Part shown: positions 34,181 to 45,028 of the stretch, one piece after another
Numbering within the stretch: position 1 is the first letter of the stretch
Layout of the letters: every line of letters starts with the position of its first letter
NCBI RefSeq assembly: GCF_032854445.1
Contig: NC_088306.1
Coordinates: forward strand, 19,441,764-19,505,763
Reading direction: 5' to 3'
Source: Liolophura sinensis
Taxonomy: Eukaryota > Mollusca > Polyplacophora > Chitonida > Chitonidae
DNA length: 64,000 bases
The notes under the pieces: model-generated
What the model saw: the letters and a program-made list of their open reading frames with translations, nothing else
Told to the model about the DNA's origin: nothing
The model's database searches: none
Translations under genes and position numbers: made by a program

Positions 34181-34275
34181 CTGTCCATCCAGTGTTGATG
34201 AATCATAGGTGCTGTTGCTAAAGCGTATGCTTTTTGTCCAATCCAGCAGATTAGGAATATGTCTCTTTTTCTTCT
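34181..34275 (-). CDS. Unidentified internal exon candidate, minus strand
   Basis: On the - strand a strong pyrimidine tract (CTTTCCTTCTTTCCTCTTTT) ends in CACCTAG|AG, and 95 bases later there is a consensus donor GGACAG|GTAAGTGG. Two of the three frames contain early stops in their first part or lack good composition. The third is open throughout: two leading bases, then 31 codons beginning KKKRHIPNLLDW and ending STYDSSTLDGQ, leaving phase 0. I do not recognise the protein. The basic start followed by IRFSNSTY is faintly like the FxNPxY-containing tails of LDL-receptor relatives, but the proline is missing and this is only a guess. No neighbouring exon of the same gene was identified, so it lies in a large gene or is a decoy. 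Confidence 0.5.
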
Positions 34276-35045
34276 CTAGGTGCGAAAAGAGGAAAGAAGG
34301 AAAGAAAAATAAATCACTGTATTCATAAGGGTCAGTCTCTCTTTATTTAGAATGAGAAAAAGCATTGGATATCACTGTGCTGTTTCGTTCGGGCTCCATG
34401 TATTAACTGTATGTTTATACATTATTGATGATTGCCGATTCTAGAATTGTCAGCTAGTTACAAGTTCTTTCTTCACCCGTAGAGTTTATTTTAATATAGA
34501 CATGTTTCTATACCAGAAATAAAGAAAATAGGTCAAAAACGGCTGCCATTCTTTTTCACTCGCTTCACGGAATTCATGCATTTTAGACCAATCCACGGCA
34601 AGCTTAAGCCACGGCAGTTGACCTGGATACTTCACAGCTGCGTATGTACGACAGTGTCTTATTGTTGCGTGACGCAGGAATGTAAAAGTACACCGTGCAT
34701 GTATTATGACGTACTGTTAAGCTCAGATTGGAATGTCGGGAAACAATTGTTTCTCTTTCCACGTCATGGCATCTGGTTGTAAAATATCAAAGATGTAAAA
34801 AACAGGAGCGATATCTATAAACTGTGCAAAATAACAGTTTTGCCATTGAAGACAAGTCTGAGAGTTCAACTTTATATAAATCATAAAAGCAAATCTAAGA
34901 AGTAAACAAACAGCGTGAAATGGTATTAGACGACATCACGTGGTGAGTAGCTCAAAGCAGACCTTATTTTCGAATTTGACTGAGATTTTGTGAGGAAATA
35001 GTGAATAAAGGCCAGTGCCAGTGGTTGCAAAATATGCATAAATGT
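34276..35045. other. Intergenic or intronic sequence
   Basis: No gene recognised. Confidence 0.45.
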
Positions 35046-35203
35046 GGACAGACCCTGTATTAAGTGCATTTGGATATTAATCCTCAAATTGGTCAACTCA
35101 ACCAATGCAGTTTTGTCTCCAAAAATCAAATTAACAATGTGCATAAACTTTTACAAAGTTGCTCTTTCATATTATTTCATAAGGTTGAGGAATTAGGTTA
35201 CCT
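35046..35203 (+). mobile_element. MITE M1, partial copy
   Basis: Interior words GGTCAACTCAACCAATGCAG and TTTTGTCTCCAAAAATCAAA and the right terminus GGTTGAGGAATTAGG match M1 in the orientation of the 54.7 kb copy. The left terminus is eroded. Confidence 0.75.
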
Positions 35204-35289
35204 GTATACTACACATTATCCTGCATTTAAGACTACACGTAACTTGATGTACTAGATGAATCTGGTACTCTTATGTGGCCATCTAAAGT

Positions 35290-35480
35290 GCGCTGTCTAG
35301 AGATTGTTGAAGACCAATTGTCTTCCACCAATATCAGAATATTGCGTGCATGCCTGTACATCACCTACAGGAAAGTTTGTGTATAACTTGCCAAAGGTTA
35401 GTGGTTTACACCAGGCACTCCTGCTCCCCTCTCCCATGACTGCCATAGCATACAAGTACATGTTAAGTGCACATTTTGAG
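35290..35480 (+). mobile_element. Family C dispersed repeat, uninterrupted copy
   Basis: CCAATTGTCTTCCACCAATA, GCGTGCATGCCTGTACATCA and TTGCCAAAGGTTAGTGGTTT correspond in order to the two halves seen at 15843-15907 and 16067-16150. It serves as the reference showing that the 15.9 kb copy is interrupted. Confidence 0.65.
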
Positions 35481-35782
35481 TAAATTTTAAATACATGAAT
35501 CTGGTGTAGCATTGTCTGGTCACATCGGATGGTTATGTGTAATGGTTGCATTTATGAAGCTGTGGAACCTCAGGCAAACGAACCTTCTGGCTGATATTGT
35601 TACATTGTTTGTGTACCTACATGTACAGCTTTAAAGTGCATAGTTCTCCAATCAGGGGTGCTTATTTGCTCAAGAGCTGTCTCGAGTGCCGACTTATTTA
35701 ACGGCCAATGAGACTCGACATGTTTATTATGAAGTTATTGTGACACTGAAATTCTCTTTTTTTTTCAACTCTAATTTTTATT

Positions 35783-35924
35783 AAATAGGTGTTTATTTAA
35801 GCATATTTGTTGGACATTATTTTGTGTAGACTGATAAAATAATAATTTTTGTGAAATTATAAAGGTGCATAAATTGGCCTGAAAGTTGCTCATTCATTTG
35901 TGAAAGGGTTGAGGAATGAGGGTA
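35783..35924 (+). mobile_element. MITE M1, degenerate copy
   Basis: TTTTGTGTAGACTGATAAAA, GGTGCATAAATTGGCCTGAA and GTGAAAGGGTTGAGGAATGA match M1 interior and right terminus in the orientation of the 54.7 kb copy. Confidence 0.65.
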
Positions 35925-36096
35925 ATAGCACTGCTCATCTGCAAGGAAAGGAAACTCTGTATGTGCATAGGTATGTCTCTCCTTTGTTTTCCTCCACAAA
36001 TGTTCATTTGTTGGACTTCATACTTGCCGGGTGTATAAAGCTGACTCGGCATTTCAGGAATCTCGCGAGTTTACACAGGTTGAGATGAGACAGCAT

Positions 36097-36237
36097 GGGG
36101 GCTCTTGCGAACTAATGCTGTTTTAAAGGCGTGATTTTATGGCAGCTGCTAACAGCGCCGTCGGGCTGAAATGTGTATTTAGTCTAACACGTACCATAAT
36201 GTCTCGCGTTTTATCTGCGTTAGTTTGTGAGAGCCCC
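36097..36237. repeat. Imperfect palindrome with about 45-bp arms
   Basis: The left arm 36097-36142 (GGGGGCTCTTGCGAACTAAT onward) pairs with the right arm 36194-36237 (ending TAGTTTGTGAGAGCCCC) with scattered mismatches. The spacer is 51 bp. It could be a foldback element or a structured non-coding sequence. No coding frame. Confidence 0.65.
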
Positions 36238-36744
36238 ACCCTGAACTCGTGGGATCCCAGAAATGTCAACTCAGCTTATTGCTGAGGACCCAAGAAAGTG
36301 CATCCTAGAATATTCCAAAAATTGTTTTCAAATTGTCCAGTGATGACATCATAAGTCTTTTCAGTGAGCACTGTTTTGACATCCTGATTTTGTACACAAA
36401 ACCTGGTGTCTTTGGCATGATACGTTAGAGGCGAACACTTGGCAGCATAAAAGACTTAGTGTATGTAATATATAATTAAGACGTACAGCACAGAGAGAAA
36501 AAAAAAAAAAACAGCAGCAACTACAGTGTGATAGCTGGCAAATGGTCACATGTAACCGCTGAAGTGCGGTGTCGCGTCAGTTTACCTTATTAAGCATTTT
36601 ATTCCAACTATTCATGCATGTAAATGCTTCAGTAGCAAATTACACGTCCCCCAAACATCATGGCTGTACACACACCTAATCACCCTTCATCGTCATGTGT
36701 ATAATTTTTTAAAGTATGCCCTGAAACACTGAACGTGCATACAG
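36238..36744. other. Intergenic or intronic sequence with a dispersed repeat
   Basis: The part at about 36490-36590 (A-run, then AGCTGGCAAATGGTCACATG) resembles 57018-57130 (GGCTGGCAAATGGTCGCATG), so the two are copies of an unnamed repeat. Confidence 0.45.
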
Positions 36745-36790
36745 ACATACATACATACATACATACATACATACATACATGCATGCATGT
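36745..36790. repeat. (ACAT)n microsatellite
   Basis: About nine clean units followed by GCATGCATG. Confidence 0.93.
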
Positions 36791-36800
36791 GTATGCGTGC

Positions 36801-36952
36801 CTTTATTTATTTATTTGATTCATCTTTTGCACAGTACTCAAGAATATTTTGGTTATACTGCTGCGGCCAGAACTATGGTGGGAGGAAACCAGGCAGAGCC
36901 CAGGGAAAACTCACATCCTGCCACAGTTTGCTGGCAGATCTTCTCATGTGCT
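36801..36952 (-). mobile_element. SINE family B, truncated
   Basis: TTTATTTATTTATTTGATTC, CAGTACTCAAGAATATTTTG and TATGGTGGGAGGAAACCAGG. The head and box B are absent. Confidence 0.85.
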
Positions 36953-38397
36953 TTTAGCCTGTAGTTTGTTTTTCTTCTTCCAATTTCTTTACAATTGTCC
37001 ATAGCATTATACATGAACCTATATTTTCATAAACAAAAAAAACAAAACAAAAAAAAAAAAAGTCTTGCTCATCTTGTTCAGCTTATCACCATTTTGATCA
37101 TGAACAGGGAGATTCAAATTCCAACTTCCTGTGTTTACTATCGATAAAAAGATAAGGCTCTGTAAGTAGGTAATTCTCCAATGCCAGAGTATTCAACAAA
37201 ATCTTCTCAGCCCAATTACAGTTCTTATACTTTATTTTAACTTAGCTGGATAATTCCCAATTCTGACACGTAATTAACAACAAATTTAGTGGATCACTAT
37301 TAAAACTCTATGGAATTTGTCGGAAGTGGGCTGTTGGGTGCATGTTCAACTATATCAGATGTATTAAATGTGATGATTGTTTGAAGGCCAAAGAAGATTT
37401 TTCAATTTTCTCAAGGTGAATTAAGCGGTCAAAGGCAAATCCAAATATTGTTCTTGGTGGCGTATTGAAATTCACTGAGGCATGATACCACAATGGATGG
37501 AGGCAATTGTTAACAGACTCTCTATCCTGCTGGATTTCTTATACATGCATGCTCTCATTAGCAACATGTATTGATAAATCTCCACTCTTCCCCTTTTTGC
37601 ATGCCATTTCAATACATACCTGTGCCCATGGCTCATTAGCCCAAGGTGTGATAACGACACACATCAAAACACGTCGGTGCGCTTGGTTGGTCATGGTTCA
37701 GATGAGAGCTGTTGTGTGTGTACTGGGCATTAGATTTTATTGATTACAACATTTTCACGCTCGGCATCATAATGGTCATAATTGCAACATTATGAGCTTT
37801 GTACGCTTTTTTTTTTACCACATTTCATTTATACCCTGACCTAGGTAATTAGTGAAGGTATCCATTTTGTATGAGTTGACGGGTGTCATCCAAAACAGAC
37901 AAAGGATGTAAGGCCGTTCAAATAATGCGTGTTGGGTTTTGATGGGTTATTGGGTTATTTGTAGTAAAAATAAAATCGGTTTTTTGCCAGTCTGTACCTG
38001 TACTTGCACTCTTAGAACACCGTTTTTAATAACATGCGGAATATTTTGAGCTCTTAAGTGTGAGTATCTCAACAGAAATGGAAGTTTTCTGAAAATGAAA
38101 TATCATGTAGTGTGAAGTGTATAATATCCCATTCATAATACTGTAAACCAACATGGAAGTGGATATTAACTGTAACAAGGAATCATCAATATGTCTGAAA
38201 TTAGGAATATTTGCATAACACAGGGCCATCTTTGTGATAAAGAGGTCAGCTCAGTTTGAGGTGATCGTTTTTATTTTTAACCCTTAAAACCGAGTGAATG
38301 ACCAAACATTTTGACACCTGACATGTAAACATATTTCATCAGCAGAATGATGATTGTACTCTTGGAATCCAAATTACTAGTAAGAGCTAGACTTTTA
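36953..38397. other. Intergenic or intronic sequence
   Basis: A-rich tract at 37035-37062. No gene recognised. Confidence 0.45.
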
Positions 38398-38693
38398 ACT
38401 GACAGTTGAGTATTTATTTATTTATTTATTTGGTGTTTTACGCCGTACTCAAGAATATTTCTCTTATACGACGGCAGTCAGCATTATGGTGGGTGGAAAG
38501 CGGGCAGAGCCCGGGGGAAACCCACGACCATGTGCAGGTTGCTGCCAGACCCTCCCACGTACGGCCGGAGAGGAAGTCAGCATGAGCTGGACTTGAACTC
38601 ACAGCAACCGCATTGGTGAGAGACTCATGGGTCATTACACTGCGCTAGCGCACTAACCAACTGAGCCACGGAGGCCCCCCACTGACATTTGAG
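38398..38693 (-). mobile_element. SINE family B, best full-length copy, with 13-bp target duplication
   Basis: actgacagttgag (38398-38410) and actgacatttgag (38681-38693), 12 of 13 identical, flank a 270-bp element. On the - strand it reads GGGGGGCCTCCGTGGCTCAG then TTGGTTAGTGCGCTAGCGCA (box A), GTGAGTTCAAGTCCAGC (box B), CCACCATAATGCTGACTGCC, GAGAAATATTCTTGAGTACG, GCGTAAAACACC and an AAAT tail. It serves as the reference for family B in this window. Confidence 0.95.
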
Positions 38694-38699
38694 GGCGAA

Positions 38700-40450
38700 G
38701 CACTATTGCTTATGATGATAGATGTATAATTTTGGGCCCTTCCTTTGAGACTAGTGTGTAAAATTACATAGAGTAGATTTTGTTAAGGTTTCATTCCAGA
38801 AGAAGCTGAAGACATTACATTCTTAGTTTGACATGGAAACCAAATTAGTTTAAGAGCCGAGGACTTTAACTGCCAATGGCTTATAATGATAGAAGTATAG
38901 TGTTTGCCTTCCTTTGAGAATAGTATTGAAAATTATGTAGAGTAGATTTTTTCGTAGATATTCTTGGACATGTTGAAACTGATCGAGAGTGTATAAAATT
39001 ATTGTCTTACGCACATGCCTAATAGTCCATATACACTATAAAATAAACTCTTTTTTTTTGTGGGTCACTGTAATTCTGGCTCTCAGTCTGGTTTCCTCCC
39101 CAAATGAAACTGACTTTGTCACACTGTATATTGTAACCCCAGTTTAACCACAATCATAAACAATGTATTAAAAAAAACATTTTCATCATAAACTTGTGAA
39201 ACTTTAGTGAATTTTTGTTCATTTATTTATTTTTTTTATAAGTGTACTATTAACATTTTGTCAATTTGTTAAGATTATCATTTTCCATGAATCATAGATG
39301 CCTTCCTTTTTTGGGGGGGGGGGAGGATGGGCACCCGCACATTAATGATTCATGGCCTTTGAGATACATCGATCATAGAAATGACTGTCAAGAGGGGAAT
39401 CATTGCTGGTTCGATAGTGAAGGTCATGTGGCTATTTTACCATACCATTAAGTTGTGCCATAAAAGAAAGATACTCTCTGGTCAATCAGGCATCCTTGTG
39501 CCATGTGGCTTCCAGTTGATTGGTCAGTTCAGAGGAAGAACGTAGATGCCGTGTCACAGGGTGATTCGTCAATGTTCTAGGGGGCGACAAGCGATCACGG
39601 TGTTAAGTTAATCTGGTCCCCTAGTGTGTGGCTAGTCGCAGTGGTCTACAGCTGTCAAAAGGTGAATGTCTATCGGCCAACATGCCAGCATCCTGCAGAA
39701 GCGGAAGTATCATAGGTTGCTGTCTAAATTTCTGGCTACCATGCAACGGTGAAATTACCACTGGCAGCGTCTGGACTGGGGAGCTTATACACTGTGGCTG
39801 ATGTACAATCTCCGTGCAGTGATAGGCCTGGAGGGAACCCTGTGCTGCTCAACTGACTGACTGTGATAGCAGTTTGCCCCAGGATTTAATGGCTCTTTGG
39901 TCACATGACTTGAAGGGTAGATTAGGATTTAATTACGCTATATGTGTGGTGGAGAAAACAGGTGTTGGAGCACCTGTTGGGCTACAGGACTGCCATAAAG
40001 TCATCATGATCGAAGGTTATGACATGCGTGTGAGAGGCGGAAGAAGGCTTGATAAGATGTACAGTTTGTGAGCCATACTCTTTGCTGTTCAAAGGAAAAC
40101 GGAAATGTGTAGGATGCCAATCGCAGAGCTCACCTGCTCAATTTACATGCGCGAGTCAATTAATTATAAGCTAACAATGAAAGAAAAGAAGAAAACAAGG
40201 TAATAAACAAAGTAATAATGAAACAAAAGCTGCTCGAAACGTGTATCAAATTTTCATGCACCTTAAAACTTGTGGTTACAAAGACTTGTAGACATGCAGT
40301 TAGATTATTACGGCATATTTTTTGTTGATCTATTTACACTCATTGACTGAAAAGAGCTGCGTAAATTTATCTGGCAAATTACTTAATTGTTAACATGTTA
40401 CATCACTAGTTGGCGGCGAACAATTCGATTTCCTGCACCCACAAGCAGGA
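38700..40450. other. Intergenic or intronic sequence
   Basis: G-run at 39312-39325. The small + frames at 39266-39451 and 39874-40071 have no recognisable domain. No splice-flanked exon seen. Confidence 0.4.
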
Positions 40451-40454
40451 CTTC

Positions 40455-40665
40455 TTATTTAAGGGGCCTTTACTGACCAGTGAGGTTGATGATTCAAACC
40501 CAGCTCTGGTACACCCTTGGCTTTTTTGTCTTGACTTCTCCCGTATGAGAATACTGTGTGTAACATGTCTGAAAGATTGCCAAAGGTCAGTGGTTTAAAT
40601 TGCCCACCATTGTATAAACATAAAATTCTTCAGTATAGTTTTAAACAACAATCAAATAATTGTAA
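40455..40665 (+). mobile_element. Diverged tRNA-derived SINE
   Basis: A box B-like GATGATTCAAACCCAGCTC, the family C-like TTGCCAAAGGTCAGTGGTTT, and an eroded family B-like end (AAATTCTTCAGTATAG then CAACAATCAAAT). Confidence 0.55.
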
Positions 40666-40779
40666 AAAAAATTAAGTACTAATTAGAAAAAATAAGTGAG
40701 TAAAACACAGTTTGCTTTAGTTGTTGACACAGGATTTTTATGCAAGTCAATTTTATAGTGTAGTGTGTAGCCTGGTAAG

Positions 40780-40960
40780 AAGTCAGTGCAGAGCTCAGTG
40801 GTTATGCCCACCTGCTGTGTTACATGGAATGTGTTCATGTGGGTCAGGACTTTCCAACTTCAAATCCAAATGATAAGAAGCACAGGATAGGGATCCTAAG
40901 CTTGCATGTGTTAGGTGAAACCCACCGTCACCTCCTGTGAGTCATTACTGTCTGATGTGG
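40780..40960 (+). mobile_element. tRNA-derived SINE-like sequence
   Basis: GAGCTCAGTGGTTATGCCC is a good box A, and AACTTCAAATCC about 60 bp later is a box B-like sequence. No tRNA cloverleaf closes, so a SINE head is more likely than a tRNA gene. Confidence 0.45.
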
Positions 40961-41661
40961 AAGGTGTTGCCATGGTTACTCGGAACACACAAAAGTCATT
41001 GGATTGACAAGTATCGTTTAGATGACAGCAATCTGTTTCCTCTGAAAAGTGCGGAAATTTGACCTGAATATGTCTTCATAGTCTTCACTGATACTTGCAT
41101 TGTACATGTACGACCGTAGTCATATAAAAGTCATTTTGTTGCCTTCAGTCTTTCGAGAGCAAGATCAGGATAAATATGTACATTTGCTGATGCAGTTCGT
41201 TGATTGGTTGTTCAGTTACAAAGTTACCTGACCAATACAGTATAAGTATGCAAATGAGGCAGCGAACACCAGGATGATGATGATTGTGATACATTGCGAA
41301 TTGAATTGAAATGCTTCTCAAATTGGAATACCTCTCATGTTATATTGCAAAAAGAAGCGATCAAGTGATCCCTTGCTGTCATGCTGCACAGTCAGTGACC
41401 TTGCCCTTGTCAGTCCTTAACTGATGGGGATGTCCCTGTATCCATAAACAGCAGCATGCACAGATGCAGATATATGGAGATTTGTGAACTGTGATGCTTT
41501 TATAATTTTCTGAACAATTCAGGCATCTTTTGTTATTTATAATATTGATGAAGATTTCATGGTAAAAACAGTTTATTAAATATTTAAAATATAAATCTGT
41601 ATAAATATCCAATGTAACGTTGTCCGGAATATGTCCATTGCTTATCTCTCTTTGTTTCTAG

Positions 41662-41814
41662 GACATTGTGATGTCATTGGTTGTGCCTGTCAATTATGTT
41701 AACAGAAATGTAGCAGATTTTGCAATGTCCTTGAATGAACCAGGGCCACTTTCTATGTACGAACATTTTAAAAATCCAAGAGGGACAAGCCATGGAATTG
41801 GGCATGAAAGTTAA
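41662..41814 (+). CDS. Weak terminal-exon candidate
   Basis: A strong acceptor-like tract (CTTATCTCTCTTTGTTTCTAG) ends at 41661. From 41662 one frame runs 50 codons (starting DIVMSLVVPVNYVN) to a TAA. No family is recognised, no partner exon is known, and AT-rich DNA can produce such a frame by chance. Confidence 0.18.
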   Translation, partial: DIVMSLVVPVNYVNRNVADFAMSLNEPGPLSMYEHFKNPRGTSHGIGHES

Positions 41815-41979
41815 AGATTGTCCAGATTTGTGCAGTTCAAAAGTAACAGAAAAATGTACAGCAATGTATAGAAATGTATATATTAAAAACCTTTGCAGTT
41901 TACCCTTAAATGTCTCCTGTATACATTATTGAGTTATATTTTCCCATATTTGTCCATCTGTTTTGAGTTTATACCTGTA

Positions 41980-42230
41980 CTTGTACTACCCAAATTCTTC
42001 TGATTTTTGGGACACCTGGTCTGCTCTTTTTAACCAATATACCGGTGATTGTAGCAGGCATATTTAGTTTAGTTTATTTAGTTTAGTTTATTTAGTGTAG
42101 TTTATAGTTTATTTGTATTTATTTTTTTTTCACCTAGTTAGTTCATCTAATGAACAACATATTCATATCTTTACTTTTCAAAAAAAAAAACATAAATAAA
42201 TAAAAAAAAATGGGGAGATCAATGTAATTC
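41980..42230. repeat. Dispersed repeat with TTTAG-rich tract
   Basis: GGTCTGCTCTTTTTAACCAA and GAACAACATATTCATATCTT correspond to GACCTGCTCTTTATAGCCAA and GAATAACATATCCATGTCTT at about 60577-60660, so both loci carry an unnamed repeat. Here it is interrupted by (TTTAGTTTAG)-type sequence at 42061-42110 and ends in A-rich DNA. Confidence 0.55.
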
Positions 42231-42411
42231 TTTGCTTTCATCACTACTAATATCTGTTTTAAAAATTAGAAAAAATAGGGTACTAGGTCATCTGTGTTTG
42301 GGTTTTTCTCATAATTTGCCCTCTGTATGGCTACAATACTATGTGTCTGGGTATCAATGCTGGTGCAAAGTCCCATGTATTCAGTTACCTCATATATGGT
42401 TTCCTGTCTCT

Positions 42412-42630
42412 CCAAACCTTCAACCTTTTCAACCTCTGAAGCACTTTTTTCAGTGGAAGCTATGCATACAATTATTATGAAAATGAATACTAAAAATGAT
42501 TTGTTCGTGTCATTAAAGATTTAAGATTCATAAAAGGTGTGCTTGCAAGTTATGTCTCAACACCCCATAATTCTCTTAAAATGTTTCAGAGTATTGGTTG
42601 CATAGTTGGTTGAAAAAGTTGAATTAGAGT
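42412..42630 (+). mobile_element. MITE family M1, second subfamily (M1b)
   Basis: Ends CCTTCAACCTTTTCAACC and GGTTGAAAAAGTTGAATTAG. The interior (AAAATGATTTGTTCGTGTCA, ACACCCCATAATTCTC) matches 47.2 kb but not the 24.9 kb subfamily. Confidence 0.78.
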
Positions 42631-42918
42631 GTACTGAATCTCTTCTGAACCAACACCCCCACCCCACCCTGTCCCTTTACTAACTGTTGTCTTAGACCTG
42701 CTATATGTATCCCTGCATCATGGCCCTCTTTGCCAGCCAGGCTATGGTTATGTGACAAGCCCAGGAGGAGATCTCAAGGTTAGATGTAGGGCATATGTAT
42801 TGTAGGCCTGAAGACGCTGGACAGGGTCATAGAGCATGTATTGATTAAGGACCATTCAGAATTGCTGTGTGCTTTCCAAAGCCTGGCCATTTTCTGAGCT
42901 GCAAGACTGCAGGCTTAC

Positions 42919-42960
42919 TTGTTTTGGGGAGAATCCTGACTTCTTCCGTAGGCTGTACAT
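42919..42960 (-). CDS. Possible first coding exon, minus strand
   Basis: On the - strand TCCGCCATGT has a good start context. The frame gives 14 codons (MYSLRKKSGFSPKQ) ending at a donor-like CAA|GTAAGCC. The upstream sequence (to about 43081) is G-rich and has a second open frame without an ATG. No in-frame stop immediately precedes the ATG, and no downstream exon with matching phase was identified. The product is not recognised. Confidence 0.25.
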
Positions 42961-43354
42961 GGCGGAAGCCGCTCGGCTTGGCATAGAGCCGTGATTCCTG
43001 CTTCAAGTCTTCCTCCACCTCCCCCCTGTCACTGAGCCCTCCCCCCCTCCCTTTCTCCAAACACACAATGTTAATGACCAACAGAGTTGCATCTAGCCTT
43101 ACTCAGTTCCTGGGTAATATCCGTCTAGCGCAGTCAACACACTGCCAAGATTTGATCGGCAGAACAACGGCCCTGTCTTGACAAGTGTAACATCGGAACA
43201 CAGCGAGGCAGTTAACAAGCTGTACCCTGGTGACATTTGCTAATCATGATGATTATCTCATTGGTCACAACCAAACATATCAAGCATTGTCGTTAGAGTC
43301 ACCTGTTATTTGCAGTACTCAATTTGAAAGAGAAGGTGTTATTTTCAATCCTCC
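42961..43354. other. Locally GC-rich sequence
   Basis: C-rich and G-rich runs near 43014-43060. If the - strand start at 42960 is real this would be its leader or promoter, but no promoter element is identified. Confidence 0.3.
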
Positions 43355-43700
43355 ATTCAGACATGTTAAAAGGAAGGTTTTATTTGCAATGTTCAATTCA
43401 CAAGGTAAAGTGTTATTTGCAATGCTCTGTTCAAAAGGGAAAGTGTTATTTGTAATGCTGTAGTCAAAAGGCAAGGTGTTGTTTGCAATGCTGTATTCAA
43501 TAGGGAAGGTCTTATTTGCATTGCTCTATTTCAAAGGGAAAGTGTTGTTGGCAATTCTCTATTCAAAAGGGAAGGTGGTATTTGCAATGCTCTAATCACG
43601 GGAAATTATTTGCATTGCTCTATTCCAAAGGAAAGGTGTTATTTGCAATGATCTATTCAAAGGGGAATGTGTTACTGCAATGTTAAATGCAAAAGGGAAG
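43355..43700. repeat. 33-bp minisatellite, about 10 units
   Basis: The unit is near GGTGTTATTTGCAATGCTCT plus ATTCAAAAGGGAA (33 bp). The spacing was checked at 43379 and 43412. The first units are in frame with a short + strand open frame ending near 43463. Confidence 0.9.
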
Positions 43701-44865
43701 GCCACTGACCTATGCAGTCGCTGTGAATTCAAGACCAGCTCATGCTAAAAAACAAAACCCAGAAAGTAAGCGTATTAAACAATTTTTTTTCTTTGGCAGC
43801 AAAGGTTAAATTAGGGTTCATGGGAGGTGAGGGGAATTTTATAGTATGTAGTTTTTCTAAAGGTTGTATATTTTATACCACTGGGCAATGTTATAGACTT
43901 TCATGAAACTGGAGAAGACTTAGGTCAGCTGCTAAGTAAATATGGTAATTATGTTGTTAGTATGGCCAAGGCTCATGTAAAGCAACTTAAAACTTTAATC
44001 ATAAATTGCAAGTGTTAAAAAAGTCAAACTCAGTATACGAAAGAACCCAAATTGTGGTTGGTGCATAGCTCTGTAGTAAAATATCTGTGTACAAATTTTA
44101 AACTTCTTACAGCAAAACGTTCTAAATGTGGCTATATTTGAATTTTTGACTTCAGTCTTATTGATGTTTGATAAATATGGGCCCTGCCTAACAGATGATG
44201 TTGGAGCTCCTCTTGTGGGAGACATTCTTAACCGCTGCTGGAAGCCTAAAAAAAAAGATGTTCTGAAAACATTAAGAGATAATAAAGGGCAAGGAAGTTG
44301 ATGAGATTTGTGGTGGTGAGTTTAAGTCGGGGAGAGTATGCATGCTCAGTGCTTATATTCTTCTTGTTTTCCAATAGAGGAGTCTCAAGTTAGAACTCTT
44401 TTATGAATGAAGGTAGAAAAAGTCCAGCTGTATCATGTGACCTATCAAAAGTGGGTGTCAGAAAAAAGTGTCATAAAAAGTAATTTAAAGTAGTTGAATG
44501 ATAGAGAAATTTGAGTATCTGAACATTTGTGGACTTGAGAAGTTCCTAATGGAAAGAAGTGTCATATGTGCCTCTGAAAAAGGATGAGATGGGTAATCAG
44601 TAAATTAATGTCAACAAAGGTTGCCTAACGTTTGTCACAAGTCAAATGATAGAAGAGGTCTGTGTTTACCTTTGACGACAAAAAAGTTCCAACTGGAAAC
44701 TCCTCTATCATATCCAGGAATGTATAATAAAGAGAGGAACTCCTCAAGTTGTGAAATTCCTGTGATCCATTATAGTTTCAGTTAATGGTGATTTGAAATT
44801 TAAGGTTTCTGAATCTTCTTGCAACTTCTGTCTAAACCCAATATTCTTGCAACTGAAAGCAATAT
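43701..44865. other. Intergenic or intronic sequence
   Basis: No gene recognised. Confidence 0.45.
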
Positions 44866-44867
44866 GT

Positions 44868-45028
44868 TTATACAATTCTTCTGTAAAGCCAATATGCTTA
44901 CAATTCCTTAGTAAAACCAATATGCTTATAATTCCTTTGTAAAACCAATGTAATCAAATATGCTTACATTTCCTTTGTAAAACCAATATGCTTACAACTT
45001 CTTTGTAAAACCAGTATGCTTGAAGTCT
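44868..45028. repeat. 28-bp minisatellite, about 5-6 units
   Basis: The unit AAAACCAATATGCTTACAAT plus TCCTTTGT, with one unit expanded by an extra AATGTAATC segment. Confidence 0.88.
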
